Assembly (NCBI GenBank): GCA_015501585.1
Contig: JADNRY010000239.1
Coordinates: 1-64,000 of the forward strand
Reading direction: 5' to 3'
Length of the DNA: 64,000 nt
Origin: Rhodocollybia butyracea
Lineage: Eukaryota > Basidiomycota > Agaricomycetes > Agaricales > Omphalotaceae
The notes under the pieces: generated by a model
Database searches by the model: none
The model's input: only the letters and a program-made list of their open reading frames with translations
Told to the model about the DNA's origin: nothing
Shown here: positions 21,108 to 32,962 of the stretch, piece by piece
How the letters are laid out: the number at the start of each line of letters is the position of its first letter
Position numbering within the stretch: position 1 is the first letter of the stretch
Program-made: the position numbers and the translations under genes

Positions 21108-22843
21108 TGATAGGGCTAACTATGGGTATGTGGGCAGAAGGCAAAACAACACCAACACAAACACACAATCAGACTTTTGAGTTCTGGGGTAATTCAAGAT
21201 TGATCAATGGACTCTATTGCACAAAATGCTCTATAGTCTCTGGGGTTCTCTTTGTACTTTAACTATTCCTTTCAAAACAAGACTCTGGACTTCAAAACTT
21301 TCAAACAAGACAAGACTGGGACTTTAACTTTCAATCAATCAACAACAACAACAACAAGTGCAAGGTCTCTTTCTTTGTCTGTTCAAATGCAATCCAAGTT
21401 CATTCAAGTTCTGTCAGAAGCAAAAGCACTCTGAATAATTCTGTTCTTTCTTCTGCCAGAAGCACCCTATTACTACAAGCTTGACAGCAAGCTTGTTGAC
21501 CTGGGGGGGGGAGGGATGCCTGCTCTTTCTGGAGGTCTCCCCTTGATTATATACCCAAGGAAGCCAAGAGTATTGGTAAGGGGAGCATGTGCTCTGCATA
21601 CGAGGCTGTATGGCATCATATGGTCAATTCTATTGTGAAATTTTACATCAGACCCGGAAACGGTGAGCAGAGACCGCCCCATGAGGTCGTTTCACTCTAT
21701 TCAGTTCCATTTCGGATCATAGATGTTCAATCTCGAGTTCTTGGTATGTTCTTTTTCATTCATTCTTGATTGTCAGTACTTACAGTGACTTATGACTGTA
21801 AGTAAGTGTGAACCAGTAGTCCACAGGTTCTATAAGTGAGGGAGGACTTGAAGAAGGATGTATCTTAGCTATTCTCGCCTCGATAATCGTCATCTAAGCC
21901 CTGCAACATCAAGTTTCATTCTAATCTGTGAAATACTGCTCCAAGGGGACAGATCTCAGTTCTATGCTGGAGCATCGGAAAACCACCCGGTATCGGGACG
22001 CCTTACCGTATTTCCAACTTGTATAGACTCGTTTCAAGGGTTCATAAAATTTCTAAGGTCTCTGACTGATGGCTATTGAAGTATGAGCATATCTATAGAA
22101 ATATAGGTATGTCTCCTCCTAGTACCTACTCAAATCTCGTCTCTATGGTCGGGGGACACATGGAGTATAAGGCGGGAGGGCAGGGGACGTCGACGGGACC
22201 TGTTCGGACTCGGTTTGACCCCCACTCTTGTCCTGTATCATCATGCTATGCAATTATTTGAAAATGAGGCATTTATCCCAACAACTGATGTAACCATGTT
22301 CTGGGACCGGAGAAGTACCCTGGATACCGGTATTTCGATGCCGTCGGATGCCTATGCACTGCTTTCGTTCGTTCTAGTGCTTCAGGGTCTCTGGTACATT
22401 TTATTTCTTGCCCCAGATTGCCCTTTTGCATGTTCTAAGTTTTATACCCTTAGTAAGGTATTATCATTCTGAGTAAGCATTTCCTATGGAAGGGAAAGCT
22501 TGTAATCGAGTGCTAACTAGTGAAACGATGTAAGAATCGTCCAAACGGTCTGCAACATCGAAGGTTTCATAGAAAACGGCCTCCTGGTGAGGTAGTTTCA
22601 AGTAAATCAATTATATCAAATTCAGAGTATGGGCCGAAATGGCCGATGTTTTTGATATCAATGTTAGGCCGTCGTGCGCGTGAAGCGGTGGCAATACAGG
22701 CGTTGTACGAGCTTGTCCGATTTGGGTTTCAGGAGCACTGGGAGAAGTCCTCCAAGTGGTATGAACACTACGTATCATGCAAAGACTATCCAGTAGTGAG
22801 CTTTAAGTCTAGTTTTAGACTCAAAAAGTCTCGGGGTGTATCA
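21108..22843 (+). mobile_element. 1.74-kb solo LTR
   Basis: It begins TGATAGGG and ends GTATCA, giving 5-bp inverted termini TGATA/TATCA. CCGC flanks both sides (21104-21107 and 22844-22847). The paralogous companion copy near 54940 has the uninterrupted sequence CTCACCGCCACTCTATCCC where this one is split, which supports the insertion and a 4-bp duplication (5 bp if the end is read one base earlier). A near-identical copy of its last ~300 bases is found in reverse orientation at 63697-64000. No gag/pol or second LTR is adjacent, so it is read as a solo LTR. Confidence 0.75.
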
Positions 22844-23690
22844 CCGCCACCATATCCCTCCACACAACCCTCTACGGCTGCAAATTCGACTCCGCCCACG
22901 ACCTCACAACCCACCGTCCCTACCCTCTCGAGCTCACCCGCGTATCCCTAGTACACGAAGTGTTCTACATGCCGAAAAGACGTGTTTCGTGTTGTTATAG
23001 CGATGGTATGTTGAGGGTGGGGAGTTGCCTGAGGTTAGTGCGAGGATTTGGGTGCCGGCGACGGAAGGCAGATGGGGGTAGTAGGAGGGTTCTATATGAG
23101 TTGGAAAGATTGTGAATGCGTATGTGGCGGAAAGGATAGGGAGGCGATGGGGCTTTTCGAGGATTGTATCGAATTTGAGAGGATAGGATGTGGACGTGGT
23201 GTGGAAACTAGGTTTGCGTTTTGGGTAGTGCTAGTAAGAGCTTGCGGGTTTCGCTTTGCTGGCTTTGAAGTTCGGACCGTTTGGTTTCGTAAGTGATCGT
23301 TCCTCGTTACTTGGCTCTTTTCAACGTCTCAGTTTCAAGAACATATAGACGTAATGCGTACGGAGCATGGGTTCCAGAGCTTCACTTCCGCAAGCTCACA
23401 CGGCTTCAGAGTTCCGGATGTGGATTTGGAATGGACCATTCCTCGTTCCTTCTAGTAGAGTGAGGACAAATGGATGTAACAGTAAAAGGCGTCGAGTATT
23501 GATCATATCGACGCCGGAAGGATGGGGAAGGGTTTTGCGAGGTAGCACACTGGCACAAAATACATTTCCTTTGTTGTTCGTCGGGGGTTGTATCGCACGA
23601 CGATACAGGGAATACTATTCGATTTGGATCCTTCGTCGATGAAGCGCTGAACACTGAGCTGTCGGAATGGGACTAGGATTAGCAGAAATC
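22844..23690 (+). pseudogene. companion remnant (b), right part
   Basis: It continues the remnant interrupted at 21107. TACGGCTGCAAATTCGACTC matches TACGGCCGCAAATT(C/T)G at 37389, 41747 and 54961, and GTGTTCTACATGCCGAAAAG matches the block near 37470. Further on, GAGGCGATGGGGCTTTT (23140), GCTTCACTTCCGCAAGC (23380) and ATATCGACGCCGGAAGGATG (23506) match the other copies. The sense is plus strand and the frame is broken many times. Confidence 0.6.
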
Positions 23691-23770
23691 AGGAGTAATT
23701 AGAGGCGAGCATCGAGCCGTAGTATGTGTTATTCTATCGAGTATGATGGCTATAAGTGCAGTTGAAGCAG

Positions 23771-24089
23771 ACACAACTTGAAGTTCTAGTGGCCTACCTG
23801 GGAAAGGCTTAGGTATTGGGACACGAGCTAAGGTTGAAAGTAGACATAATACCCAGTTAGTAAACTTATGCTCGAAGTGGAGAAATTTACCACTGTTGGC
23901 CTGACCATTAATCGTGACAGGTGCGATTTTTGCGAGTTGTTCATGCCAGGTTGCACCATTGATTTAGAAGTAGGGATATGCTACGATAAGTGCCTTTCGA
24001 AGCAGCTACAAGTTCTAGCGGGTGACCTACCTGGGTCCTGTGAAAGAGGGATAAGAGCTACAGCTGGAAGCATACATGATACCGGCCAG
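23771..24089 (+). repeat. two diverged direct copies of an 85-bp segment
   Basis: A segment containing AAGTTCTAG(T/C)G and GACCTACCTGGG occurs at about 23771-23856 and 24004-24089, with a related spacer. Similarity is moderate. The second copy ends at the insertion point of the next element. Confidence 0.35.
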
Positions 24090-24691
24090 TAGTGTTGTGC
24101 CGGCTGGGGCCCGGCTCAGAAGCCCCGGCTACGGCTCAAAAGCCCCGGCCAAGGCTCGTCAAAAATCTGAGCCGGGCCCTAGCCCCCACGAAGGGCTGGC
24201 TCAAAGCCGGCTCAGGCTCAGGCCGGGGCCCAAGCGCTAAAGAGACATGTCTTGAGGCGCTAAGCTCCCTGTCCTCGGTGGACTCTACACCATGATACTT
24301 TTGGCTTTCTGGTTGCTTTCTGAGTGTGTGCAGGTTATACACCTGTTTTTTGAGATGATTTGGATCTGTAAGGCCAATGCAATACATTCATCAGATAGGT
24401 GGAACAAATTGTTTGACACTAATGGAGCCTTTTTTCAGCCTGGTTAATATCTCTGGAAACCATGAGTGTAAAATTGGGCATAAGTGATGATACATGCAGT
24501 GTAATTTTTGGCGTGCTGCTCTATGTTTCATTAAGTGCTGAGCTCCGGCTCAGGCCCCGGCCCAGGGCTTTGAGAATTCTGAGCCGGGCCTTGAGCCCCC
24601 CTGAGCCCTAAGACGGCTGGGGCCAGGCTAGGCTCAAAGACGGCCGGCTTTGGGGGCTCAACGGCCCTGAGCCGTAGCCGGCACATCACTA
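24090..24691. mobile_element. 602-bp GC-rich hAT-like MITE
   Basis: The ends are TAGTG(T/A)TGTGCCGGCT in inverted orientation (24090-24105 and complement ending 24691), with CCGGCCAG duplicated on both sides (24082-24089 and 24692-24699). TAG(N)G-type ends plus an 8-bp duplication are the usual hAT signature. About 200 bases at the left end and 150 at the right end are filled with short GGCTCAGGCC/CCCGGCTC words. The centre is AT-rich and non-coding. Confidence 0.85.
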
Positions 24692-25039
24692 CCGGCCAGA
24701 ATCCAGTTCCATAATTTCTTGCAAAGCCTTTGGAAAAGATCCACTCGCAGAGGGGAATCGGGACCGGGATCGGTAGACAAAACTTCGTAGTATTCAAGTT
24801 TTGATATGAAGTTCGTGGTATTGAATAGCTTGGAACGAAGAGGATGACAGTTTAATAATTTGGGTCTTAACTTGCACGGTACTTCCCCTCGATCGGCGGT
24901 TTGCATGAATACAGCTTTAGAATTCTGTGGTTTGGTGCCTCGCGCCGCCACGTTTAATGTACTTTTGAATTTTGAAGGTGCTGTTCTGCTAGTTTATCAC
25001 TGTCAGTTATATTATCATTGTGCCGTCAACCTTATAAAC

Positions 25040-25083
25040 GCGCTTAATTGTTTCAGCGCTTATTCAGAAAATATTCTTCTCAA
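25040..25083 (+). promoter_or_regulatory. FB5 leader, paired boxes
   Basis: CGCGCTTAATTG and CAGCGCTTATTCAG are spaced about 17 bases apart and are followed by ATTCTTCTCAA and the ATG at 25084. Confidence 0.45.
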
Positions 25084-26857
25084 ATGACTCCACCTCACGC
25101 AGGATACGCTAACCCTTTACGAGTGCCTGTCAACCTTAGCTCTGAGGAGCTCTCTGCATTGGACAACAATCTTCGCTTCGAATTTGGACCATCCGTGATT
25201 ACCCCGGAACGAGTGAAGGAGCTCACGACGATACTGGCTCTGGTGGATACTGAATTCGCTTTCTATGGGACACAAAGAACAAAGCTAGTCTCTTTGCTCT
25301 CACCAATGCGGAGACTTCCCAACGAAACTTTACTGCACATTTTCCAGGACGCATGCGAAGAAAATCTTCTCCAATGCTATCCGTGGACACTGGAAGAGGA
25401 CAACGGAGGTTCTCCTGGCGCCCCGATTAAACCTCCCACCCAAATGACATCTCCAATCATCGCTCACCTTCCTTCAATGGCAATCAGCTCCGTATGCTCT
25501 CGTTGGCGTAACGTTGCGCTGTCAGCACCTAGTTTGTGGGTAAATCTGGCAGTGGAAATGCACTCTGCGTACTTGTATGAAACAAACATTTTTGTTGGTT
25601 TTATTGATACAGTTACTCGATATCTGAAAAGATCGGGTGATTCGCCTTTAAGGCTTGAACTTTCTATATCTGGTTCACCTGATTTTAAGGATAAAGTTCC
25701 TGGCCTAGTCCCCCTTATCCGGCGTGCTTGCCGTTGGAAAATTTTCAGGTTTTCGGGATACCACTGTGACTCATTATCGGAGTACCTTGTACACTCCGAC
25801 CTTCATTTTCCTCTACTTGCAGAATTGATTATCGATGAACCGGATGAGTTGGGTGATTTCGAGGATTGTCCGAAACTCTGTGCGCTTTCCACCAGCAGGT
25901 TGCCAGAGCCAACATCCCACTTCTACAATCAACTAGATCATCTCAGTTTCTTTGGCAACCCGCGGACAGATCTAGTGGAAGCTCTTCGCAGCTCCCCCTC
26001 TCTGAAATCGCTCAAGTTCGGTAATATCCATGACGGCCTAGCAAAGACAAGGTCTCATGATAACATCACATCTCACGATAACCTCACGTCGCTTCATGTG
26101 CTTGGTGGATTTTCAGATATGATGTTTTCCTCCTTTAACTTTCCTTCCTTAAGGAAACTCGTGGTAGATGGCCAGTATGATTGGCCAGCCGATGCTTTTC
26201 CTTCATTCATCTCCAGATCATCTTGTATGATCACAACGTTTACGCTCCGGGGGGTATCTCTGTCCGATCTGGACCTTATTGCTGTCCTTCGAGTCATGCC
26301 GGCCCTACTTCATCTCGAAGTTGACAAGCTGCACCGTTCTGGGGAGCACCAGAGTCCAATCACTTCACATCTTCTCTCAAGCCTAACTCGTGATCCATCT
26401 ACTTCCATCTCCCTAGTTCCAAGATTACACAGTCTTCATTTGACCTGCATATGTGAGTCTACTGATGTAAACAACGATGGGTCCGACGATGGGTCCGACG
26501 AGGGGTCCAATGATGAATTCAATGATGGGTCCGAAGATGAATCCAACGACGGGTCCGACAATGCGCCCGACAATGAATCCAACGATGGATCTGACAATGG
26601 GTCTGACAACGGGTCTGACAATGGGTCCGGCAGTGAATTCGACGACGAGTTCGACGATGCCGCGTTTATTCGTATGGTTCAAACCGGGTTCAGATTTAGC
26701 TGCTGAGATGTCAGCACTGGGAAAAAGTTCTATCCGATCTGTCGTTCTCAAATTCACTCAGCGAGAAGTCGATGCGGATATCTATAAACCGCTATGGGTT
26801 TTGGATTCAGAGGGATTGCGAGTAGTGGTTTCTGGAACAAATGGAGTGCAGGTATAA
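25084..26857 (+). pseudogene. FB5: F-box-like gene, frameshifted near the C terminus
   Basis: The frame is open from MTPPHAGYANPLRV (25084; an in-frame upstream ATG at 25048 lies in the leader) through the F-box-like domain (SPMRRLPNETLLHIF ... SVCSRWRNVALSAPSLWVNL), the LRR-like region and a long Asp/Gly/Ser/Asn repeat. It ends prematurely at 26706. Compared with the orphan fragment at 33850, 14 bases are missing after ATGGTTCAA. The family's last ~60 codons (WFKPGSDLAAEM ... SGTNGVQV) continue in another frame to 26857. The encoded product is 540 residues instead of about 600. It could still act, since the F-box is intact, but the conserved terminus is lost. Confidence 0.8.
26464..26655 (+). 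repeat. coding minisatellite, 12-bp unit (GACAATGGGTCC-like)
   Basis: About 15 imperfect 12-base units encode D-(N/D)-G-S repeats inside FB5. They occupy the same site as the repeat of FB3 but have a different consensus (GGGTCC instead of GCCTCC). Confidence 0.85.
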
Positions 26858-27420
26858 TAATTTAGGTAATGTCTCTTCGATATTGATGTGCTTTCGGATC
26901 TGTGGTCTTGTACTATTTACATGAATTTCCTATCAGATTTTACTTGCCATTTTCCATTCAAGTAGTAGCCCAACTTCATACTAGCCTTAGTCCTCTATCT
27001 AGTTCTGCTAAGTAACCAGGCTGTATTTCTACTAATATGTTTTGTTCCATTAAAACGTTTACCCCCCATTAAGCAGACTCCTTCCCATTGAAGGCCAGAT
27101 GCAAAAGGAAGATAAGCCTGTACGCCTATCACGGAGCGCACAGAACCTGAGCATAAGCCTTCCATTACTAATACCGAGTCACCGACCACATATACACAAT
27201 AACATAATGCACTGTAAGGGGACATATATTTGCATGGGAGCGGGTGGGGAGTGGGGCAGGTGGCGCGCAAGGGGGTCGGCAAGACAACACAGATCATGAA
27301 GAGTCAAAGTAAAGGACAATAGATGATTGATGTAATAACATTCTTGAACAATGACTTAACCAATGAAGTAGAAAAAAAAACAAAAAAAAATCAAACATGG
27401 TCACGACTTGAGTTGGCTTT

Positions 27421-27451
27421 TGGCGCTTAAAAGAACCAACTTCTTCCCAAC
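27421..27451 (+). promoter_or_regulatory. FB6 leader
   Basis: TGGCGCTTAAAAGAACCAAC and CTTCTTCCCAAC lie directly before the ATG at 27452. The box reads GCTTAA instead of GCTTATT. Confidence 0.4.
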
Positions 27452-28530
27452 ATGACTCTACCTCGCGCAGCATATGCTAACCCTTCGGGAGCACCGGTCA
27501 ACCTCAGCTCTGAGGAACTCTCTGCGTTAGAAAACAATCTTTGTTTCGAATTTGGACCCACCGTGGTTACCACAGAACGAGCAAAGGAGCTCAGGATGAT
27601 GTTTGTGGATAAAAATATCGAAGGTCACAAGGCTGAAGTAGTCCGCCTTGAGGTTCAGAGGGCCAAGCTTCTCTCCCTGCTGTCTCCATGCGGAAGCTGC
27701 CAAATGAGATTTTGTTGCACATCTTCTGGCTTGTATGCGCAGAGAATCTCCTACGGTGTCATCCGTGGCTGCTAGAAGACAAAAGTGCGACCACCAAAAT
27801 CACGGGTCCTGTCATCGCTTCCCTTCCTACAATGGCAATCAGCTCTGTATGCTCTCGTTGGCGCGCACTTGCACTGTCGGCACCTGCTTTATGGGCAAAC
27901 CTAACAGTGACAACACACACTACTTCGAACGAAGCAGCTATCTTTTCCGGCTTTACTGATACAGTTACTCGATATCTGAAAAGATCTGGTGCTTCGCCAT
28001 TAACGCTTGCACTCACTATAAATGGTTTTGCCAATGCTAACGTTCCTACTCTAATTCAACTCCGAATAGAGCATGCTCGGCGTTGGAAAATGTTCAAGTA
28101 TAAAGGACATTACTCATTAACAAAGCACAGCATACTCTCCCGAGTCCACTTGTAGAATTGGACAATGGCTGGGGATCAAAGATGTGGGATCTTTTCGAGC
28201 ATTGCTCGAAACTCCATGCTATCTCCATCTCTGGGAGCGTGGAGATAATACCCAGGACCGTCTGCAGTCAACTAGATCATCTCGACTTTTGGGGCCGTTA
28301 TCACTGACAGACTTGGAAGAAGCTCTTTGCAGCTGTCCGTCTCTCGAGTCTCTCAAGTTGGGTTTTATGATGAAAACTAATCTAAAGGAGGGCGCACCAA
28401 GGACCCATCCTAACATCACGTCGCTTACCCTTATGAATGGCACATCATCAGAGATGCTGTTTTCCTTGTTCGACTTTCCTTGCTTGAATACCGTTGTGGT
28501 GGATGGCCGTACAGGACATAAATTCTGCCC
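27452..28530 (+). pseudogene. FB6: F-box-like gene, frameshifted and 3'-truncated
   Basis: This is the closest paralog of FB7. Against FB7 it has a one-base deletion just before the MRKLPNE motif (about 27687) and a ~10-base deletion near 28147 that removes the FPLL segment. Family homology stops near 28530, shortly after TVVVDG. The last third of the protein is absent and is replaced by unrelated sequence leading into the antisense 7TM gene. The three surviving frames are 27452-27775, 27688-28155 and 28184 to about 28530. It is clearly disabled. Confidence 0.85.
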
Positions 28531-28612
28531 ACTCATATCTACTACACGTTCACACCTAGCTGACTCAGTGTATGGGAAGTTGCATCAAGAGCTTCAGTCC
28601 CACCTGCACAAC

Positions 28613-30014
28613 CTATACCTCCTCTTCCTCCTTGCAAAACCTAGATACTAGTTCTGCTGACCTCGAACCCCCAAATTTTGTTTCCTGAGAATCACTATGG
28701 GTTGCCGATTCGATCTGAATGGCAATAGCTTGCATTGGCGTGTTGTGTTCAGCATTCTGGGGCTCTGTCAGGGCTGAGGAATTGGCAAATAAAGTTGTGA
28801 TCTTTTTGGTTTCGCCATCATGATCAGTGGATAGTCCCAAACCAACACGAACTATGATTAAGGAAAACACAATGCCCTGGAAATATTTATCAGGAACGCA
28901 GCCATTTCTGCGGAAGTAATAATTACAATAACATGTGGGACCTAAGACACACTTCCTCAGAATCTAGTGGCACAGGTTTAAGAGGAAACACTTACTGCAT
29001 CCAAACTGATAGACTGAGCAAAACTACCGCTTAGGTAGAGAGTTAAGAGAATAATAAGACAGGCCGAGTATATTGCTCCTGACTCAATGATAACGACAGC
29101 TGCAGGGATTAGGCTACGGCCACTTCTCATAATGCCCGTTGTTTGTTGATGGATCCACCAAATTCGCCCAGCAATGAGTACTAGACAGATATAGCTTGTT
29201 TTAGACATATAGTAGCTGAAATAAAAACTGAGCGCTAGACTTACAACTGCAGCTCAAGTTAATGAACAGTGTGAGGGCAAAGAATGAGACAACTCCATGC
29301 TGCAGATGAGGGGTAAACACTGGAGCCGTGGGGGACGCTATCGCAAATGCTCGCAGGCCACTAATAACAAGACCTGAAATATTGTAAGAAAATGGCATAT
29401 ATGATATTGCTGTTCTGAATCACCAAAACTAACCGCAAAACATACGCATATAGGAAGAACGACCATCTTCCTTCCATTCCATACCAAATAGAGACGATAG
29501 AGCTGTATTTTATGATCATATTATCAGCCATGTGCAGACTCAAGTAAAGATGATGACTTACTACAAACCCATCTCCAGTCAGAGTTTGCAGGCAGTATGC
29601 AGTGGTCTTTATTAGGTAGACAACAGTGTCAACCTCAGAAAGGTACTGAACTGCGGGACCTTTGGTATAATACAAAAAAGCCTCCATTAAACGACGTAAG
29701 TCAACACCAACATGCTATAATGCAAATGAATGAGTTGCAAACACAATTTGCAACTTACAGCTGATGCTCACAATAGTTGCAAGGATAAACATCCCAGTTG
29801 ACACGGCAACCATAGGCTTGTTAAGCTTCTGGTGCTTGGTGCGTTTCTTGAATAGCACATATAACGCAATAACAAAAAGTACTGAAAAATAACCTGATCT
29901 AAAAATATGAATACATTTTCTGATTGGAAACAACCTCTTGAGTCGCTACTCGCCATAGAGGATGCATTCGGTGAAAATAGATGCAATGGATATAGCATCA
30001 AGTGTGACCGCCAT
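28613..30014 (-). CDS. seven-helix integral membrane protein of agaricomycete type
   Basis: Seven exons on the minus strand: 30014-29950, 29898-29772, 29714-29562, 29502-29430, 29373-29245, 29180-28996, 28876-28613, giving 331 residues. The order of features matches the multi-helix membrane proteins common in mushrooms: a first helix near SGYFSVLFVIALYVLF, then YLIKTTAYCLQTLTGDGFV, LYRLYLVWNGRK, FFALTLFINL, LLIAGRIWWIHQQTT, VVIIESGAIYSACLIILLTLYL, and GIVFSLIIVRVGLGLS before a polar tail. Introns are about 51-64 nt. Two sites are less certain: the donor at 29429 is GTTTTG, and the last intron (119 nt) could use an acceptor at 28908 with a one-base frame problem. The function is unknown; it may be a receptor- or channel-like protein of the plasma membrane. 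It lies antisense behind the broken FB6. Confidence 0.72.
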
Positions 30015-30920
30015 TATAGAAGACAGTAAAGCTTGCGTTTCAAGGCAAGAAGGAAGTTGGGTCTACGGAGTGGGAAGGACAAGGTTTTATACGGGTGGGC
30101 TTACTAAAGATATTTCATTTATGCTTCTTTTTCGGCTGAGCCATCGGTCCATCTGTTCTGTGGATTATATCAGTAAAAATGCCACGGAAGGTCATCATTT
30201 TTGACATAGCCAAAGTGATGGATACAAATTGGGAAGTAGATGACTTCCCGTAGGCATTATTTGTCAAAAATCGAACAATTAATCCTGTGATGGTGCCCGG
30301 CAAGTGGACGGCTGCTTTTTTGTGAGCAAATTTGAAATTTCAGACATGTTGTAAATGCTGAATCTACGAAGGCCTCCCGACCCCTTCGTAGATTGTTTTT
30401 GTGCAGTTTACCATCAGCCATCAAAGTTTCCTTCCATTTCGGGCCCCATTTCCGTGATCACACCCTTATTCGAGCATTTAGCGAGCTTAACAATTATTTT
30501 ACTACGGGACTGATAAGTAAAATAATTTGGCAAATGATGCCATTTCATATTTTTCTCAAATCTTCAGAAAATGTTTATTTGCGAATTAATCGCAGCGGGA
30601 AGTCAGCCAGTGTTTTCAGGATTACTCTATTTGGCAACCCGGTTGGACAGCGGCAACCCCAGCTTTTGTCTCTTTTCCTCAGGGTTGCGTATCAGTCCCA
30701 GTCGGCCGTTCCCCGGTTTGATGTGACTAAATGATAGCATTTACTTCACTGCTATCAAAATTCCATCCTTGTAAGCTAATTCCGCCGCAAATACAAGCAC
30801 CTCAGAGTCTGTAATGCCTTGCACCTGGCAGCCTATACCTGCCTACACCCATTACTTACAATGATAATGCCGTTTTTATGGTATAAAAGCTAGAACATGC
30901 AAGGGGCAGTCTGGGGAAAG
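30015..30920. other. gap, upstream of the 7TM gene
   Basis: No supported gene. A perfect 12-bp inverted repeat AATCTACGAAGG/CCTTCGTAGATT with a 10-base loop lies at 30361-30394. Confidence 0.5.
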
Positions 30921-30936
30921 TACAGTGCTTTGCATA

Positions 30937-31175
30937 ACTTTTGCAGGTTTTGCGATTTTTTTCAACGGTGACAGGTGTCACTGATTGACATATTGATTGG
31001 CATATTTCCATGCGGCATGGCTAAGGCATAGAGGCTGAGGAGCCGAAGCATGAAGATTTGTAACCTGCATCACAAAAGTATATACAGATTGACATATTCT
31101 GACATATTCTGACATTGACATGACAGGTGTCAGCGTTGAAAAAAATCGCAAAACCTGCAAGACTTATGCAAAGCC
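30937..31175. mobile_element. small inverted-repeat insert inside the left arm
   Basis: Inverted ends of about 45-50 bases carry GCAGGTTTTGCGATTTTTTT near 30944 and the complement AAAAAAATCGCAAAACCTGC near 31140. The right arm of the host element lacks this insert and joins TGCTTTGCA directly to CACCTGATAAG. Confidence 0.65.
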
Positions 31176-31535
31176 ACCTGATAAGCCCCGTTAACGGTAC
31201 TATTATAAGGGTTTGATCGGATCATATAACCTATGTATTTGTAGCGTTTGAGGCTGTTTCCCAGTTCCCAATAAACATCTTAAAGTCTCACTATAACTCT
31301 CACTAAGTTTACTGAGGAAAATTTTTTGATTACAGAGGGCGCTGAGCAGCGGGTAGCGCACTTTACCACGGACCGCGGAAATATCCCGGGATCAAATCTG
31401 CCATCTGCCTTCCGGTATCAAATGCCGCCAATAGATATCCCTCCCTCCGCTCATCATCCCGCCTCGCGCCCATTGTCCCATCTCGCACCAGCTGTTCCTT
31501 GGTGCAATCTTAGCGTAATATTTGCGGTATGCATA
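31176..31535 (+). repeat. left inverted arm
   Basis: Reverse complement of 32609-32962. Landmarks: ACCTGATAAGCCCCGTTAAC at the outer side and CCTTGGTGCAAT at the inner side. Confidence 0.9.
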
Positions 31536-32608
31536 GGGTACGTTGTACTAGTAGTAGTAACTTCTACTAGTGAATAAGTGACATTGTACAGGCAAGCTGC
31601 TGGTGGTACACGGTGTGTATATCATTCATCATTGTCGCTATCAGCTCTGCTGTCCATAAGTTATCTTAAGCTTAAACGCGGAAATCTTCATATTGCTCAA
31701 CTAGAGATACTACCACCTGTCTGTTGTTTTGTTTTGTGTACAGTTTGATCGAAAGTACATACTACATGTTCTCTTGCTTGTTCTTAAGTAATGACTATGA
31801 GTATTGTAAAAGATGCACTTCGCGAGAGAGACAAGACATTTAGTTCTAATGGAAATGTGAGTGTGCGAACTTTTGAACTGAGTGTGAAAACCTTTTTGAA
31901 CAAGCTTTCGACTTTCACATACAACTTAAAATTCTATAATTTACTTATCACGGTCGCAATTGTACTACTCCCATCGCAGCGATCAAGGATAAGGAACGTC
32001 GAGAGGGTTCGTACAATGTAAGGTAAATTTTACAAATATCAAACACTGAACACTTGAAAATATATGTGTAACCACTGTGTACCGTATAAGAGCTTCGAAC
32101 AACTTTTTCAAACTTATAAGACAAATTAAGTATCAAAATAGACTCAAAGTTACATATCATACTACGAGTACTTAGTACAGTACACAACATAAACTACAAA
32201 TCTTATCGAGAGAATTGGACAAGGCATATAGCCTATGCGCGCAGTTACACTTGCACCGCAGATCAAGAAGCTGATCACGAACGCATGTGCTTCAAATCTA
32301 TTCACCACCGATGCCTCTGCTCACCCCTTCTTCCATTCTCCAAAGGTAAATGCTTCACCTGCCGCCACGAAGAGTGACAGGACTTGAACCAGCCAGCAGC
32401 CAGCAATTGAAAATTGAGGGTCATGCGCACAGCTGGATAGCGGCAGCGACAACGACGGCAGTGACCAGGAGGAATAATAATCTCATCTTCGCCGTCAATA
32501 CGCTCTTACCCGGTGCACTAGATTATTGGTAGTCAGTTGCATTTTCTCATTTACGTGTCATTTTGTCTTTTGTGCTGCAGTACTGTGAGTCATATACAAC
32601 ATACTTTA

Positions 32609-32962
32609 GGCATACTATAAGTGTTACGCTAATATTGCACCAAGGAATAGCTGGCGCGAGATGGGACAATGGGCGCGAGGCGGGATGATGAGCGGAGGGA
32701 GGGATATCTATTGCGGCATTTGATACCGGAAGGCAGATGGCAGATTTGATCCCGGGATATTTCCGCGGTCCGTGGTAAAGTACGCTACCCGCTCAGCGCC
32801 CTCTGTAATCAAAAAATTTTCCTCAGTAAACTTAGTGAGAGTTATAGTGAGACTTTAAGATGTTTATTGGGAACTGGGAAACAGCCTCAAACGCTACAAA
32901 TACATAGGTTATATGATCCGATCAAACCCTTATAATAGTACCGTTAACGGGGCTTATCAGGT
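32609..32962 (-). repeat. right inverted arm
   Basis: Inverted copy of 31176-31535 with only scattered base changes (for example AGCTGT versus AGCTAT near the inner end). Confidence 0.9.

Larger units (their letters stand above)
26650..28530 (+). repeat. segmental duplication, copy 1
   Basis: This block (end of FB5, intergenic region, FB6) is collinear with 33850 to about 35960 (orphan FB end, intergenic region, FB7). Shared intergenic words include GATGCAAAAGGAAGATAAGCC, GGTCTTGTACT and GTTTTGTTCCATTAAA. Confidence 0.75.

Noticed and set aside
22520..22951. 143-aa frame spanning the LTR end
   Set aside because: It runs across the LTR boundary into a companion relic, so it cannot be an original gene. 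The LTR part is repeated at 63697-64000.
24092..24797. Pro/Ala/Ser-rich frames on both strands
   Set aside because: They lie in the GC-rich ends of the MITE at 24090-24691.
30361..30394. Hairpin followed by a T-run, resembling a bacterial terminator
   Set aside because: Wrong type of signal for a fungal genome; it is more likely a trace of a small inverted-repeat element.
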